Positions 1 through 5,458 of a DNA stretch of 5,500 nucleotides are shown here, piece after piece (position 1 is the stretch's first letter; each line of letters begins with the position of its first letter). Made by a program: the position numbers and the translations under genes. The notes beneath the pieces are model-generated. The model searched no databases and was not told the origin of the DNA. It was given only the letters and a program-made list of their open reading frames with translations. Source of the DNA: Thiotrichaceae bacterium (GTDB taxonomy: Bacteria > Pseudomonadota > Gammaproteobacteria > Thiotrichales > Thiotrichaceae); NCBI GenBank assembly GCA_015494435.1, contig WGBH01000296.1, forward strand, positions 1 through 5,500. Reading direction: 5' to 3'.

Positions 1-229
1 TTATATCATAGCAGATTGTTAAAATAGTAGAGTTGAATTTAACACAAGTGGCTTCTGTTAAATTGAATAATTGCGCCTTAGAGCAACGTTTACAAGGCTT
101 CACGTCTATTTACCCATACAAAAAAATTTTTAGCCCTTATTTTTGATTTTCTTCTAAAGCCTTTATTCATGCGGATCTCCGTTGATAAAAAAGAAAATTA
201 TTTTTGTATCGTTAAATGAAGTATTAAAG
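1..229. other. AT-rich stretch with no recognised gene
   Basis: I see no coding region, RNA gene or clear promoter here. The sequence is AT-rich with homopolymer runs (an A7T5 run near 120-131). The only pairing noted is weak: GCCTT at 75-79 with AAGGC at 94-98, and TTGC at 71-74 with GCAA at 83-86; these two are mutually nested only loosely. A TTGATA at 182-187 could act as a -35 box, but the hexamer 17 bases further on (TGTATC) is a poor -10. Any promoter for the RNA element downstream would have to lie in or before this stretch. Confidence 0.4.
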
Positions 230-241
230 GAACGGCGGGGC

Positions 242-290
242 TGATAATAAATACAAAAACAAATAATGGGATAAAACATGATAATAAATA
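242..290. repeat. Two copies of a 12-bp AT-rich direct repeat
   Basis: TGATAATAAATA occurs at 242-253 and again at 279-290, a 37-base period. Both copies lie in the AT-rich loop (242-304) of the outermost GC stem H1. The low complexity of the sequence means chance is possible. If real, the repeats could be protein-binding sites or duplicated loop sequence in the RNA. Confidence 0.4.
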
Positions 291-453
291 ATAATGTAAG
301 CGCCGCCCCGCCCTCTATCGCTTCGCCGTGGACGCCCTGAAAGTGTTTTTCCTCCCCCGCTCCCCCACCTTTTCGGTTCACACCCAATATTAAATAGGTA
401 TCGGAGGAACGTGCGGGGGAGGCACAACCCTCTTTATGGTCTGCGGTCCCTCT

Positions 454-516
454 CCGTTTTCCACGTTTGCGAATAGACAGAAAGAACATCAGACTATTCG
501 CTTCACTTGAAAACGG
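454..516 (+). other. Two-step hairpin (H5) within the structured RNA
   Basis: CCGTTTTC at 454-461 pairs with GAAAACGG at 509-516. A symmetric 7-by-7 internal loop (462-468 and 502-508) follows, then GCGAATAG at 469-476 pairs with CTATTCGC at 494-501. The apical loop, 477-493, is A-rich. Sixteen Watson-Crick pairs in one 63-base hairpin, with a symmetric internal loop, is the strongest local structure in the window. Confidence 0.7.
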
Positions 517-594
517 ATTCACCCTCGCCGCTCTATAAAAGGGGCCTCCCGCCACGGCTTGCGTTGTTTATTTTAAGACGTTAAATAAAATAAT

Positions 595-638
595 CCGCCC
601 GTTGCGCTTCAATAAAAAATAAAACGCTCCACGGGCGG
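595..638 (+). other. GC-rich hairpin (H6) upstream of the operon
   Basis: CCGCCCGT at 595-602 pairs with ACGGGCGG at 631-638. GCG at 604-606 pairs with CGC at 625-627 across a small asymmetric internal loop. The loop at 607-624 is almost entirely A and T. No U-run follows on the plus strand (the next bases are TGAAAAATATAT), so it is not a plus-strand intrinsic terminator. It may be the 3' domain of the structured RNA or a stabilising 5' hairpin for the small-gene transcript that begins translation about 70 bases later. Confidence 0.6.
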
Positions 639-711
639 TGAAAAATATATAAAAGATTATTTGTGTAAGAAGTTGTACCTATATATGGAGGCCTCACATC
701 CAAGGAAGGGA

Positions 712-795
712 ATGGTCGCTTTGAATGAAACGATCGTTATTCTCTTCATCATTTTAATTTTCATCATTATCTTCATAGAAAACAAAGGGGGATGA
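712..795 (+). CDS. Single-pass membrane micropeptide
   Basis: This is a 27-residue open frame starting at ATG 712. After a short polar N-terminus (MVALNET) it is an uninterrupted run of I, L, F and V of about 17 residues (roughly residues 8-24), then a short polar tail (ENKGG). It therefore looks like a one-helix membrane peptide with no cleavable signal. AAGGA at 702-706 sits 5 bases before the ATG. An in-frame ATG at 685 would give 36 residues but lacks a Shine-Dalgarno sequence, and a TTG at 721 is also possible. The ribosome binding site of the DUF1659 gene (784-791) is built into the last codons of this frame, so the two are likely translationally coupled. Small single-TM YvrJ proteins accompany DUF1659/DUF2922 genes in Firmicutes. 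This one is shorter, lies upstream instead of downstream, and shows no residue match to YvrJ that I can claim. No function can be assigned. Confidence 0.55.
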   Translation: MVALNETIVILFIILIFIIIFIENKGG

Positions 796-801
796 TAACC
801 A

Positions 802-1044
802 ATGGCAGCGGGAGACACCGTAACTGAACTTGGGAAAGCTCAATCGATAGTTATTTATCTTAACACCGGAAGTACGGACTCAGACGGAAAGCCAATCATA
901 GACAGGGTAACCGTGAACAACGTTAACCCATCGGCACAGGAACAAGCCAAATACGATTTCGCTTACGCTTTGGCAGGCTTGACTTCCAAGACTGTGGAAG
1001 GCATAGACGTTAGAACCACGACTGAACTCGGCCCTGTGGGCTGA
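802..1044 (+). CDS. DUF1659 family small protein
   Basis: This 80-residue protein matches the DUF1659 pattern in length and layout. An N-terminal beta-rich part (QSIVIYLNTG, about residues 14-23) is followed by a turn with a D/G-rich segment and GKPIIDRVTVNNVNPSA (about 29-45), then an alpha-helical part DFAYALAGL (about 52-60) and a final strand ending GIDVRTTTELG. There is no signal peptide or membrane segment, so it is a small soluble protein unless exported by other means. The start is set by AAAGGGGG at 784-791, 10 bases before the ATG, inside the end of the upstream micropeptide. It is followed after 18 bases by the DUF2922 gene, the usual partner of this family in Firmicutes and Thermotogota. 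The biochemical role of the family is not known to me. Strong ribosome binding sites on both partners suggest abundant, near-equimolar products, possibly subunits of one assembly (inference). Confidence 0.85.
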   Translation: MAAGDTVTELGKAQSIVIYLNTGSTDSDGKPIIDRVTVNNVNPSAQEQAKYDFAYALAGLTSKTVEGIDVRTTTELGPVG

Positions 1045-1062
1045 TAGGGGGGTGAATGATAT

Positions 1063-1305
1063 ATGGCAGTAACGACTACCAAATATTTGGCGATGAAATT
1101 CATAGCTTCATCTGACGGCTCATCTAAGATAATAAGGCTCGCCGACCCAAGAGACGATTTAACGGATACGGACGTGCAAAACTTCATGAGCTCTGTTGTC
1201 TCATCCAACATGCTTTACACTTCAAAAGGCGCCTTGTGCGACACCGTAGACAGCGCTAACATAATAGATAGGAACGACAACGAGCTGTTCAACCTTGTTC
1301 AATGA
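1063..1305 (+). CDS. DUF2922 family small protein
   Basis: This 80-residue soluble protein shows the DUF2922 pattern: a first strand KYLAMKFIASSDG (about residues 7-19), the hallmark turn IRLADPRDDLTDTDVQNFM (about 24-42; the family has a conserved 'DP+.DLT...V...M' block), then a helix and a segment reading SNMLYTSKGAL, and a last strand SANIIDRNDNELF. No signal peptide or TM helix is visible. The start is preceded by a run of six G followed by TGA at 1047-1055, about 10 bases before the ATG. It lies 18 bases after the DUF1659 gene and is almost certainly cotranscribed with it. The two products have the same length (80 residues) and comparable strand-helix-strand layouts, which fits a paired structural or complex-forming role. 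A terminator-like hairpin follows six bases after the stop. Confidence 0.88.
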   Translation: MAVTTTKYLAMKFIASSDGSSKIIRLADPRDDLTDTDVQNFMSSVVSSNMLYTSKGALCDTVDSANIIDRNDNELFNLVQ

Positions 1306-1310
1306 TCAAC

Positions 1311-1330
1311 GGGGGCAAATGCCCCCTTTT
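1311..1330 (+). terminator. Weak intra-operon terminator or attenuator
   Basis: GGGGGC at 1311-1316 pairs with GCCCCC at 1321-1326 around an AAAT loop, followed by TTTT and then GTTTATCTTT. The stem is short and the U-run is broken after four bases, so partial read-through is likely. Its position between the DUF2922 gene and the next open frame would give high expression of the upstream small proteins and lower expression of the downstream sigma-like gene. Confidence 0.7.
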
Positions 1331-1358
1331 GTTTATCTTTAATATGGGAGGTGAATGA

Positions 1359-1616
1359 ATGGAAGAAGCTTTGAGCGTGTTGAAAGACGTTAAGTTGGTC
1401 ATAGACTCCGCGGTTGTGTTGGTTGAACACGACGGAGACGGGGCAAACAAAAAGAAAAAGGTATTGGAATTGGTGAACGAATTCATGAAGTCCAACAACA
1501 TAACACCGCCCGTGCCCATTTCCATATTCAATTGGTTGGTTGGCGAAGCGGTTGACATAACGGTAAAATGGCTTAATGATAATTTGTGGAAAAAGGAAAC
1601 CGGCAAAAAGAAATAA
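1359..1616 (+). CDS. Small charged protein, weakly holin-LLH-like
   Basis: This 85-residue protein has a strong ribosome binding site, GGGAGGTG at 1346-1353, five bases before the ATG. The N-terminal third (EEALSVLKDVKLVIDSAVVLVEH) is a likely amphipathic helix. A G/D/N-rich turn and a KKKKVLELVNEFMKSN helix come next (about 32-47), then a PP-containing linker and a C-terminal helix ending in a lysine-rich tail. The order 'VE...G...KKK.VL..V..F....I......EA.' recalls the soluble C-terminal part of LLH-family phage holins, but the N-terminal membrane helix of those proteins is absent here. I therefore treat the match as suggestive only. The gene sits between the DUF1659/DUF2922 pair and the sigma-like gene, and its last 41 bases overlap the latter. 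A role as an adaptor or regulator partner of the sigma-like protein is possible but unproven. Confidence 0.75.
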   Translation: MEEALSVLKDVKLVIDSAVVLVEHDGDGANKKKKVLELVNEFMKSNNITPPVPISIFNWLVGEAVDITVKWLNDNLWKKETGKKK

Positions 1617-1923
1617 AGAAGTTGTTCCCCTCTTAAACGAAAAAGAATTCAAATCTCTTGAAAGGGTTGTATCGTCTTTGATGAAAAAATACACTTATTC
1701 AGTTTATGAGCATGAGGTAGAAGATTTAAAACAGACGATATGGTACTTGGTGATAATCTCAAAGGCGAAATACGACCCAAAGCGAGAGATACCGTTTGAA
1801 GCGTGGGCGTATTACTACGCGAAGATGAAATTGAGAGACCATTTCTGGAGGGGAACGAACTTTCCACAGACTAAAGGGGCATTTACCCTTTTACACACAA
1901 AAGCGAAGAAGTTATATGAATGA
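1576..1923 (+). CDS. Sigma-70 region 2-only protein (RsoA-like)
   Basis: This 115-residue protein carries a recognisable sigma-70 region 2 and nothing else. After a basic N-terminus (GKRKPAKRNK) a helix covers about 22-45. Then come DLKQTIWYLVIISKAKYDP (about 50-68; regions 2.1-2.2, core RNA polymerase contact, with the typical 'DL.Q......A...YDP' spacing) and FEAWAYYYAKMKLRDHFWR (about 74-92; regions 2.3-2.4, aromatic-rich, which in sigma factors melts and recognises the -10 element). Region 4, the -35-binding helix-turn-helix, is missing, and the stop is followed at once by a terminator. It therefore looks complete, not truncated. B. subtilis RsoA is a known region-2-only subunit that works with SigO, which supplies region 4. 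No region 4 partner is in this window. The ATG at 1576 lies inside the upstream gene with no clear Shine-Dalgarno; no later in-frame start precedes the conserved part, so reinitiation after the 1616 stop or coupling is likely. It may control the upstream small genes. Confidence 0.7.
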   Translation: MIICGKRKPAKRNKEVVPLLNEKEFKSLERVVSSLMKKYTYSVYEHEVEDLKQTIWYLVIISKAKYDPKREIPFEAWAYYYAKMKLRDHFWRGTNFPQTKGAFTLLHTKAKKLYE

Positions 1924-1925
1924 TT

Positions 1926-1949
1926 GGCGCCAGAGATGGCGCCTTTTTT
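1926..1949 (+). terminator. Intrinsic terminator of the small-gene operon
   Basis: GGCGCCA at 1926-1932 pairs perfectly with TGGCGCC at 1937-1943 around a GAGA (GNRA-type) tetraloop, followed by six T. It starts two bases after the stop codon of the sigma-like gene and closes the plus-strand operon. Confidence 0.92.
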
Positions 1950-1972
1950 GTTCTTTAAATACGGTCTTCAAT

Positions 1973-2002
1973 AAAAAGCTGGGCATCCTAAAAGATGTCC
2001 AG
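1973..2002 (-). terminator. Intrinsic terminator of the signalling operon
   Basis: Read on the minus strand, CTGG (2002-1999) and CATC (1997-1994) pair with GATG (1987-1984) and CCAG (1982-1979), with one A-C mismatch between the two blocks and a TTTTAG loop. C and five T follow (1978-1973). It lies about 36 bases past the chemoreceptor stop and faces the plus-strand terminator. On the plus strand no T-run follows, so it acts in one direction. Confidence 0.75.
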
Positions 2003-2038
2003 TAATGGTGCTTTATGGCAAAAGCTCTTATTCATTGC

Positions 2039-3658
2039 TTACACTTTGAATATGCTCAACTGCTTATCCAGATTTTCAGATGATTCTCTCACCGGTTTTA
2101 CCGAAGCCCTCGCTTCTTCCAAGCTCGCGTTTATCTCTTCAAAGTTGCCGTTCAGGTTTTGAAGCACTTCCGCTGATTTGCTTAACAAATCCGCCAACTT
2201 TGTCGAGCCGGCACTCATTTCTTCTGCACCTGCTCCTTGTTCTTGCGTGCTCGCAGCCACACTTTGAACCGATTGCTGAAGTTTTTCGAGAATTTCTTTT
2301 AACCTATCAAAACTTTCCAAAACTCCTTTTATGCTTTGAGATGTTTCACTTGACATGTCTGCGGCTTGCTGAACTATCCCAAGTGATTTATGAACTTCTT
2401 GTCCAACTTCATTGAGAGTTTGTCCTATTTTTCCTGTGGCTACCGCGCTTTCTTCTGCGAGTTTCCTTATTTCATCCGCAACAACCGCGAATCCTTTTCC
2501 GGCTTCTCCTGCACGCGCCGCTTCTATTGCGGCGTTGAGCGCTAACAAATTCGTTTGATCGGCAATGGAGTTGACCGTTTCTATAATCGTGGAAATGCTT
2601 TCTGACAGGGCATAAAGATTGTTAAGGCTCTCTTTTGCGCTTTCACTTATTTCCCTTGTCTTGTTTGCCCTTTCCACGCTTTCTTGAATGAGTTTGTAAT
2701 CGCCCATTATTTCCTCTTCTATTTTATCACCATGTGAGGCCATTTCCTGTGCGGCTTTTGCGTTCATTTCTGAACTCGAAGCGAGTTCTTCGAGGCTGGC
2801 GTTTATCTCTTCAAGCGAGGCACTGTTATTTGTGACTTCGTTACTCAAAGAATCAAGCTGTTGCGCTGATTCGTTCAGAGCTTCGGATATTTCACGGATT
2901 ATCTCTTCAAGCTTTTCAACGGCCACTTTTGTATCAGCAGACTCGGATTTTGCATGCGCTATAAGATTTTCAAAGTTATTTCTAAGTTTTTCTACCGCAT
3001 TTGCAATGGTTCCAATTTCATCTTTGCTTTTGACAACGTCCATTTTTATGTTCAAGGTACCCTTTGACATGTTTTCAACAAGAACTGATAATTTCTTTAC
3101 TGGGGCTGTGAGATTTTGAGCCATGAGAAATGCTATGATGAGAGCAATTGCAATTGTTATAGCACTAAGAATTATGATTGTCAAACGTATTGTATCTATC
3201 TCACCTATTTGAGACTTTCTCAAATCCTGTGTTGTGGTTGAAAGAGAAGAATTCAAACTTTTCAAAGTATTTGAAAGCACTTCATATTTTTGAGAAGAAA
3301 AATTCTTTAAATCGGCATTTGATGCGTCACTAATAACACCATTTAAAAGATTTACATCTTTTTCGAGATCACCTTTGACTTTGCCAGGAAAATCAGGAAG
3401 CATTTTGTTAATACCTTTAACGACATTTTTGAAGTTTGAAATGCAATTACTGAACGCCGTTTGATCTTTAGATATTACCGCATCTTTTAGTAGCAATTCG
3501 TTGGAAGTTATCGCTGATACTTTGGCATTGACGTTGTCTATGAGCTGGTTCTTACTCTCAGATGAAGACATTTCATAGATAGACACTCCGCTAACTAGCA
3601 CCAATAGTCCTATGACTATCAAGTACCCAATCAATGCCTTTGAAAATACGCTTTTCAC
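2039..3658 (-). CDS. Methyl-accepting chemotaxis protein
   Basis: This is a 539-residue transmembrane chemoreceptor. TM1 spans about residues 7-29. The helical extracytoplasmic domain of about 125 residues fits the four-helix-bundle MCP sensor type. TM2 is about 158-180, HAMP about 181-234 (with the DEIG motif at 213-216), and the cytoplasmic signalling coiled coil runs from about 240 to the end. The hairpin tip that binds CheA and CheW is canonical (ADQTNLLALNAAIEAARAGE, about 366-385, followed by KGFAVVADEIRKLAEES). Segments matching the methylation consensus lie around E283/E284, E473/Q474 and E479/E480. The motif EEINASLEE occurs twice, at about 283-291 and 507-515. There is no C-terminal CheR-tethering pentapeptide; the chain ends LSIFKV. 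The start is GTG at 3658, chosen because GGGGG at 3670-3666 lies seven bases upstream. It is the second gene of an operon with the HD-GYP gene. The ligand cannot be inferred. Confidence 0.96.
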   Translation of the reverse strand: MKSVFSKALIGYLIVIGLLVLVSGVSIYEMSSSESKNQLIDNVNAKVSAITSNELLLKDAVISKDQTAFSNCISNFKNVVKGINKMLPDFPGKVKGDLEKDVNLLNGVISDASNADLKNFSSQKYEVLSNTLKSLNSSLSTTTQDLRKSQIGEIDTIRLTIIILSAITIAIALIIAFLMAQNLTAPVKKLSVLVENMSKGTLNIKMDVVKSKDEIGTIANAVEKLRNNFENLIAHAKSESADTKVAVEKLEEIIREISEALNESAQQLDSLSNEVTNNSASLEEINASLEELASSSEMNAKAAQEMASHGDKIEEEIMGDYKLIQESVERANKTREISESAKESLNNLYALSESISTIIETVNSIADQTNLLALNAAIEAARAGEAGKGFAVVADEIRKLAEESAVATGKIGQTLNEVGQEVHKSLGIVQQAADMSSETSQSIKGVLESFDRLKEILEKLQQSVQSVAASTQEQGAGAEEMSAGSTKLADLLSKSAEVLQNLNGNFEEINASLEEARASVKPVRESSENLDKQLSIFKV

Positions 3659-3665
3659 TTTCTTT

Positions 3666-3674
3666 CCCCCTTTT
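3666..3674 (-). promoter_or_regulatory. Ribosome binding site of the chemoreceptor gene
   Basis: On the minus strand this reads AAAAGGGGG, with seven bases to the GTG at 3658-3656. It decides the choice of a non-ATG start. It lies in the 54-base gap (3659-3712) between the two minus-strand genes, where I see no terminator and no convincing promoter, which supports cotranscription. Confidence 0.8.
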
Positions 3675-3712
3675 AGGTAAATTTAATTTATGAGAAAATT
3701 TCTACATAATAC

Positions 3713-5449
3713 TTACGCACAAGATGATGAACCTTTATTAAATTCATCATAAAGTCTTTTTATCCTATCTTTTGCTTTGATAAACGCATCCACAACGTCT
3801 GGGTCGAAATGGGTGCCTTTTTCTTCAAGAATGATTCGAACGCTGGTTTTATAATCCATGGCACTTTTGTATGGGCGTTTGCTTGTCAAAGCGTCGAATA
3901 CATCTGATACAGCTACTATACGAGCACAAAGGGGTATGTCTTCTCCTTTTAACCCATCTGGATACCCTTTTCCATCCCATCTTTCATGATGATGACGAAT
4001 TATTTTTTTACCTATATCAAATGTTTTCATACGAGTTTGTTCTTCAATGTGATCGAGAATTTCATAACCTGCAACTGTATGTGTCTTCATAACTTCAAAT
4101 TCCCAATCTTCTAATTTACCAGGCTTTTTGAGTATGTTGTCAGGAACGGCAATTTTCCCTATGTCATGTAATGGGGCTTGCTCGTAAATTTGTTCTACAA
4201 ACAACGGCGTCAACACCTTTGAATACTTCGGATTTTTTGCCATCTCTTTGGCTATTTCTAGAGAATAAAGAGCCATTCTTTCAAGGTGTCCTCCTGTTTC
4301 CTCGTCTTTTTTTTCAACCATTTCTGTGAATGCTCTCATTATGCTCAAGATAAGGTTTTGAATTGTAAGAATTTTACCGTAAAGGTAATTCAAAGTATTG
4401 GCTACATACTTTATACTCTGAACCGTGGAATTGTTAAAAACGTTCTTTTTAAATGAACCAAGAGCAATTATGCCTTCTTCTTTTTCTTTCTTATCATGGT
4501 TTAATGGAACCAAAAATGGAATTATGAGTGTACTATTTATACCTTCTTCTTTGAGAAGAGATAAAATCACGTTTGAGTGTTTTTGTGTATATTCTTCTAT
4601 ATCATTCACAACAAAAATGCCTCTATTTCTGACCTCTTTAATAAATGATTTATCTATGTTTCGCGTAAATCCTTCATTTATTATTACGTTTTCAGAATCA
4701 CTTATCACAATGTCAACCACCAGTTTTCTATTATTTAAAAACCTTTCAAACACGAATCTGTTTATATCAAATATCTCCTTTAGTCTTTTGTATACTCTTC
4801 CTGCAAAATCATGAATATCATTCGACTTCATATACTCTTCCATTACAAGTTTTATGAGTTCAACATTAGATGCCATCTGATTTAAAGCACTTGTTAATTG
4901 CCTTGCTTCCTGATAAGAACCTTTTTTCTTTTTTACCGAAGAAAAATTAAAAAGATCAAAGTGTGAAAGTCTATCTGAAACTATGTTTATGTCTGAAAGA
5001 AAATGTCTATTGAAGGAGATGTAAAGCAGTATGCCAATAATTAACGAAGGCACAAGCAATCCTAAAAGTATTAAAAAATATATTTCATTCAATCTAAATA
5101 GAGAGTTTAGTTCTAACGATTCAACATAATCTGAGATGAACGAAGTAGAATAATGACCCGACGTTCTCATTTCGCTAATTTTTATTTTCAGTTCTGCAAC
5201 ATCTTGGTGATTAATAAGGGGAAAACGAAGAAGATCGGAAATCAATTTTCCTTCAAATGATGGTGGAATCACCTTATCTTCTCCTACCCTAAGATACACA
5301 CTTACATCTTCTTTTAAAGAATAAATTTTCTTTACTTCTACGACAAAAATAATGCTCATGATGAAAGAAGCTACTACTAATAGTAACAACAAAAGTACTA
5401 TATACTGTATTCTCCTTTTTAGTTTTCCACGCTTCATATTTTTCAACAA
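3713..5449 (-). CDS. Membrane HD-GYP cyclic-di-GMP phosphodiesterase
   Basis: This 578-residue protein should hydrolyse cyclic-di-GMP to pGpG/GMP at the inner face of the membrane. A basic N-terminus (KRGKLKRR) precedes TM1 (about 16-38). An extracytoplasmic sensor of about 80 residues follows, then TM2 (about 122-145), a HAMP-like linker (about 146-198, with the AS2-like stretch EARQLTSALNQMASNV), a GAF-like region (about 210-360) and the HD-GYP domain (about 365-572). The domain keeps its expected residues: GGH at 386-388, the HD pair H428-D429 with GK at 431-432, H457 in MKTHTVAGYE, the HHHE cluster at 486-489, GYP at 495-497 and D516 in SDVFDALTSKRPYK. It should therefore be active. The frame opens with two tandem TTG codons (5449 and 5446) and an ATG at 5437. 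GAGG at 5457-5454 sits four, seven and sixteen bases from these, so the second TTG (577 residues) is likeliest. It is the first gene of the operon with the chemoreceptor. Confidence 0.95.
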   Translation of the reverse strand: MLKNMKRGKLKRRIQYIVLLLLLLVVASFIMSIIFVVEVKKIYSLKEDVSVYLRVGEDKVIPPSFEGKLISDLLRFPLINHQDVAELKIKISEMRTSGHYSTSFISDYVESLELNSLFRLNEIYFLILLGLLVPSLIIGILLYISFNRHFLSDINIVSDRLSHFDLFNFSSVKKKKGSYQEARQLTSALNQMASNVELIKLVMEEYMKSNDIHDFAGRVYKRLKEIFDINRFVFERFLNNRKLVVDIVISDSENVIINEGFTRNIDKSFIKEVRNRGIFVVNDIEEYTQKHSNVILSLLKEEGINSTLIIPFLVPLNHDKKEKEEGIIALGSFKKNVFNNSTVQSIKYVANTLNYLYGKILTIQNLILSIMRAFTEMVEKKDEETGGHLERMALYSLEIAKEMAKNPKYSKVLTPLFVEQIYEQAPLHDIGKIAVPDNILKKPGKLEDWEFEVMKTHTVAGYEILDHIEEQTRMKTFDIGKKIIRHHHERWDGKGYPDGLKGEDIPLCARIVAVSDVFDALTSKRPYKSAMDYKTSVRIILEEKGTHFDPDVVDAFIKAKDRIKRLYDEFNKGSSSCA

Positions 5450-5450
5450 A

Positions 5451-5458
5451 TCACCTCT
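5451..5458 (-). promoter_or_regulatory. Ribosome binding site of the HD-GYP gene
   Basis: On the minus strand this reads AGAGGTGA, a near-complete match to the anti-Shine-Dalgarno. Its spacing favours the TTG at 5446 (seven bases from GAGG) over the TTG at 5449 (four) or the ATG at 5437 (sixteen). I see no convincing -35/-10 pair in the 42 bases upstream of it that remain in the window, so the operon promoter is probably outside. Confidence 0.75.

Larger units (their letters stand above)
230..640 (+). ncRNA. Candidate large structured RNA, class unknown
   Basis: GC-rich blocks in an AT-rich background pair in nested order. H1: 234-241 with 305-312 (8 bp). H2: 325-331 with 552-558 (7 bp), extended by 319-321 with 561-563. 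Inside H2 lie H3, 351-360 with 413-422 (10 bp, plus GTG 343-345 with CAC 423-425), and H4, 445-450 with 541-546. H4 encloses H5: 454-461 with 509-516 and 469-476 with 494-501. H6 follows: 595-602 with 631-638, plus 604-606 with 625-627. No pair conflicts with another, as expected of a folded RNA and not of a protein gene. The plus strand is favoured, weakly: H4 contains a pair that is U-G on this strand but A-C on the other, the loops at 477-493 and 607-624 are A-rich, and the next genes are on the plus strand. I looked for hallmark sequences of RNase P RNA, tmRNA, SRP RNA, T-box, SAM, TPP and cobalamin riboswitches and found none. It could be the 5' leader of the small-gene operon or an independent RNA; the ends are approximate. 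Confidence 0.55.

Noticed and set aside
507..539. Promoter with TTGAAA and TATAAA
   Set aside because: The spacing is 21 bases, too long, and the TTGAAA overlaps the 3' strand of a strong hairpin.
163..555. 130-codon open frame on the minus strand (and a 67-codon one inside it)
   Set aside because: The translation is compositionally odd, with no domain or membrane logic and no ribosome binding site that I can see. It coincides with the nested GC-rich helices, which explain the sequence better as RNA.
319..563. RNase P RNA or other housekeeping RNA
   Set aside because: A GGAGGAACG at 403-411 faintly recalls the RNase P GAGGAAAG block, but the other conserved blocks (such as GGTAAGAG and the CAGAA 3' motif in the right order) are absent. 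No tmRNA or SRP hallmark is present either.
230..640. Miniature mobile element or group II intron fragment
   Set aside because: The outer GC blocks are not terminal inverted repeats of each other, no target duplication is visible, and no domain V-like hairpin or reverse transcriptase is present.
963..1867. Minus-strand open frames across the small-gene operon
   Set aside because: They are antisense to genes with family matches and strong ribosome binding sites, and their translations show no recognisable features.
1359..1923. A prophage remnant, based on the holin-like and sigma-like genes
   Set aside because: No integrase, capsid, tail, lysin or attachment site is seen, and the holin resemblance lacks the membrane segment. 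Operon layout and terminators suggest a stable chromosomal unit.
2080..4814. Plus-strand open frames inside the chemoreceptor and HD-GYP genes
   Set aside because: They are antisense shadows of two long genes with clear domains and intact motifs.
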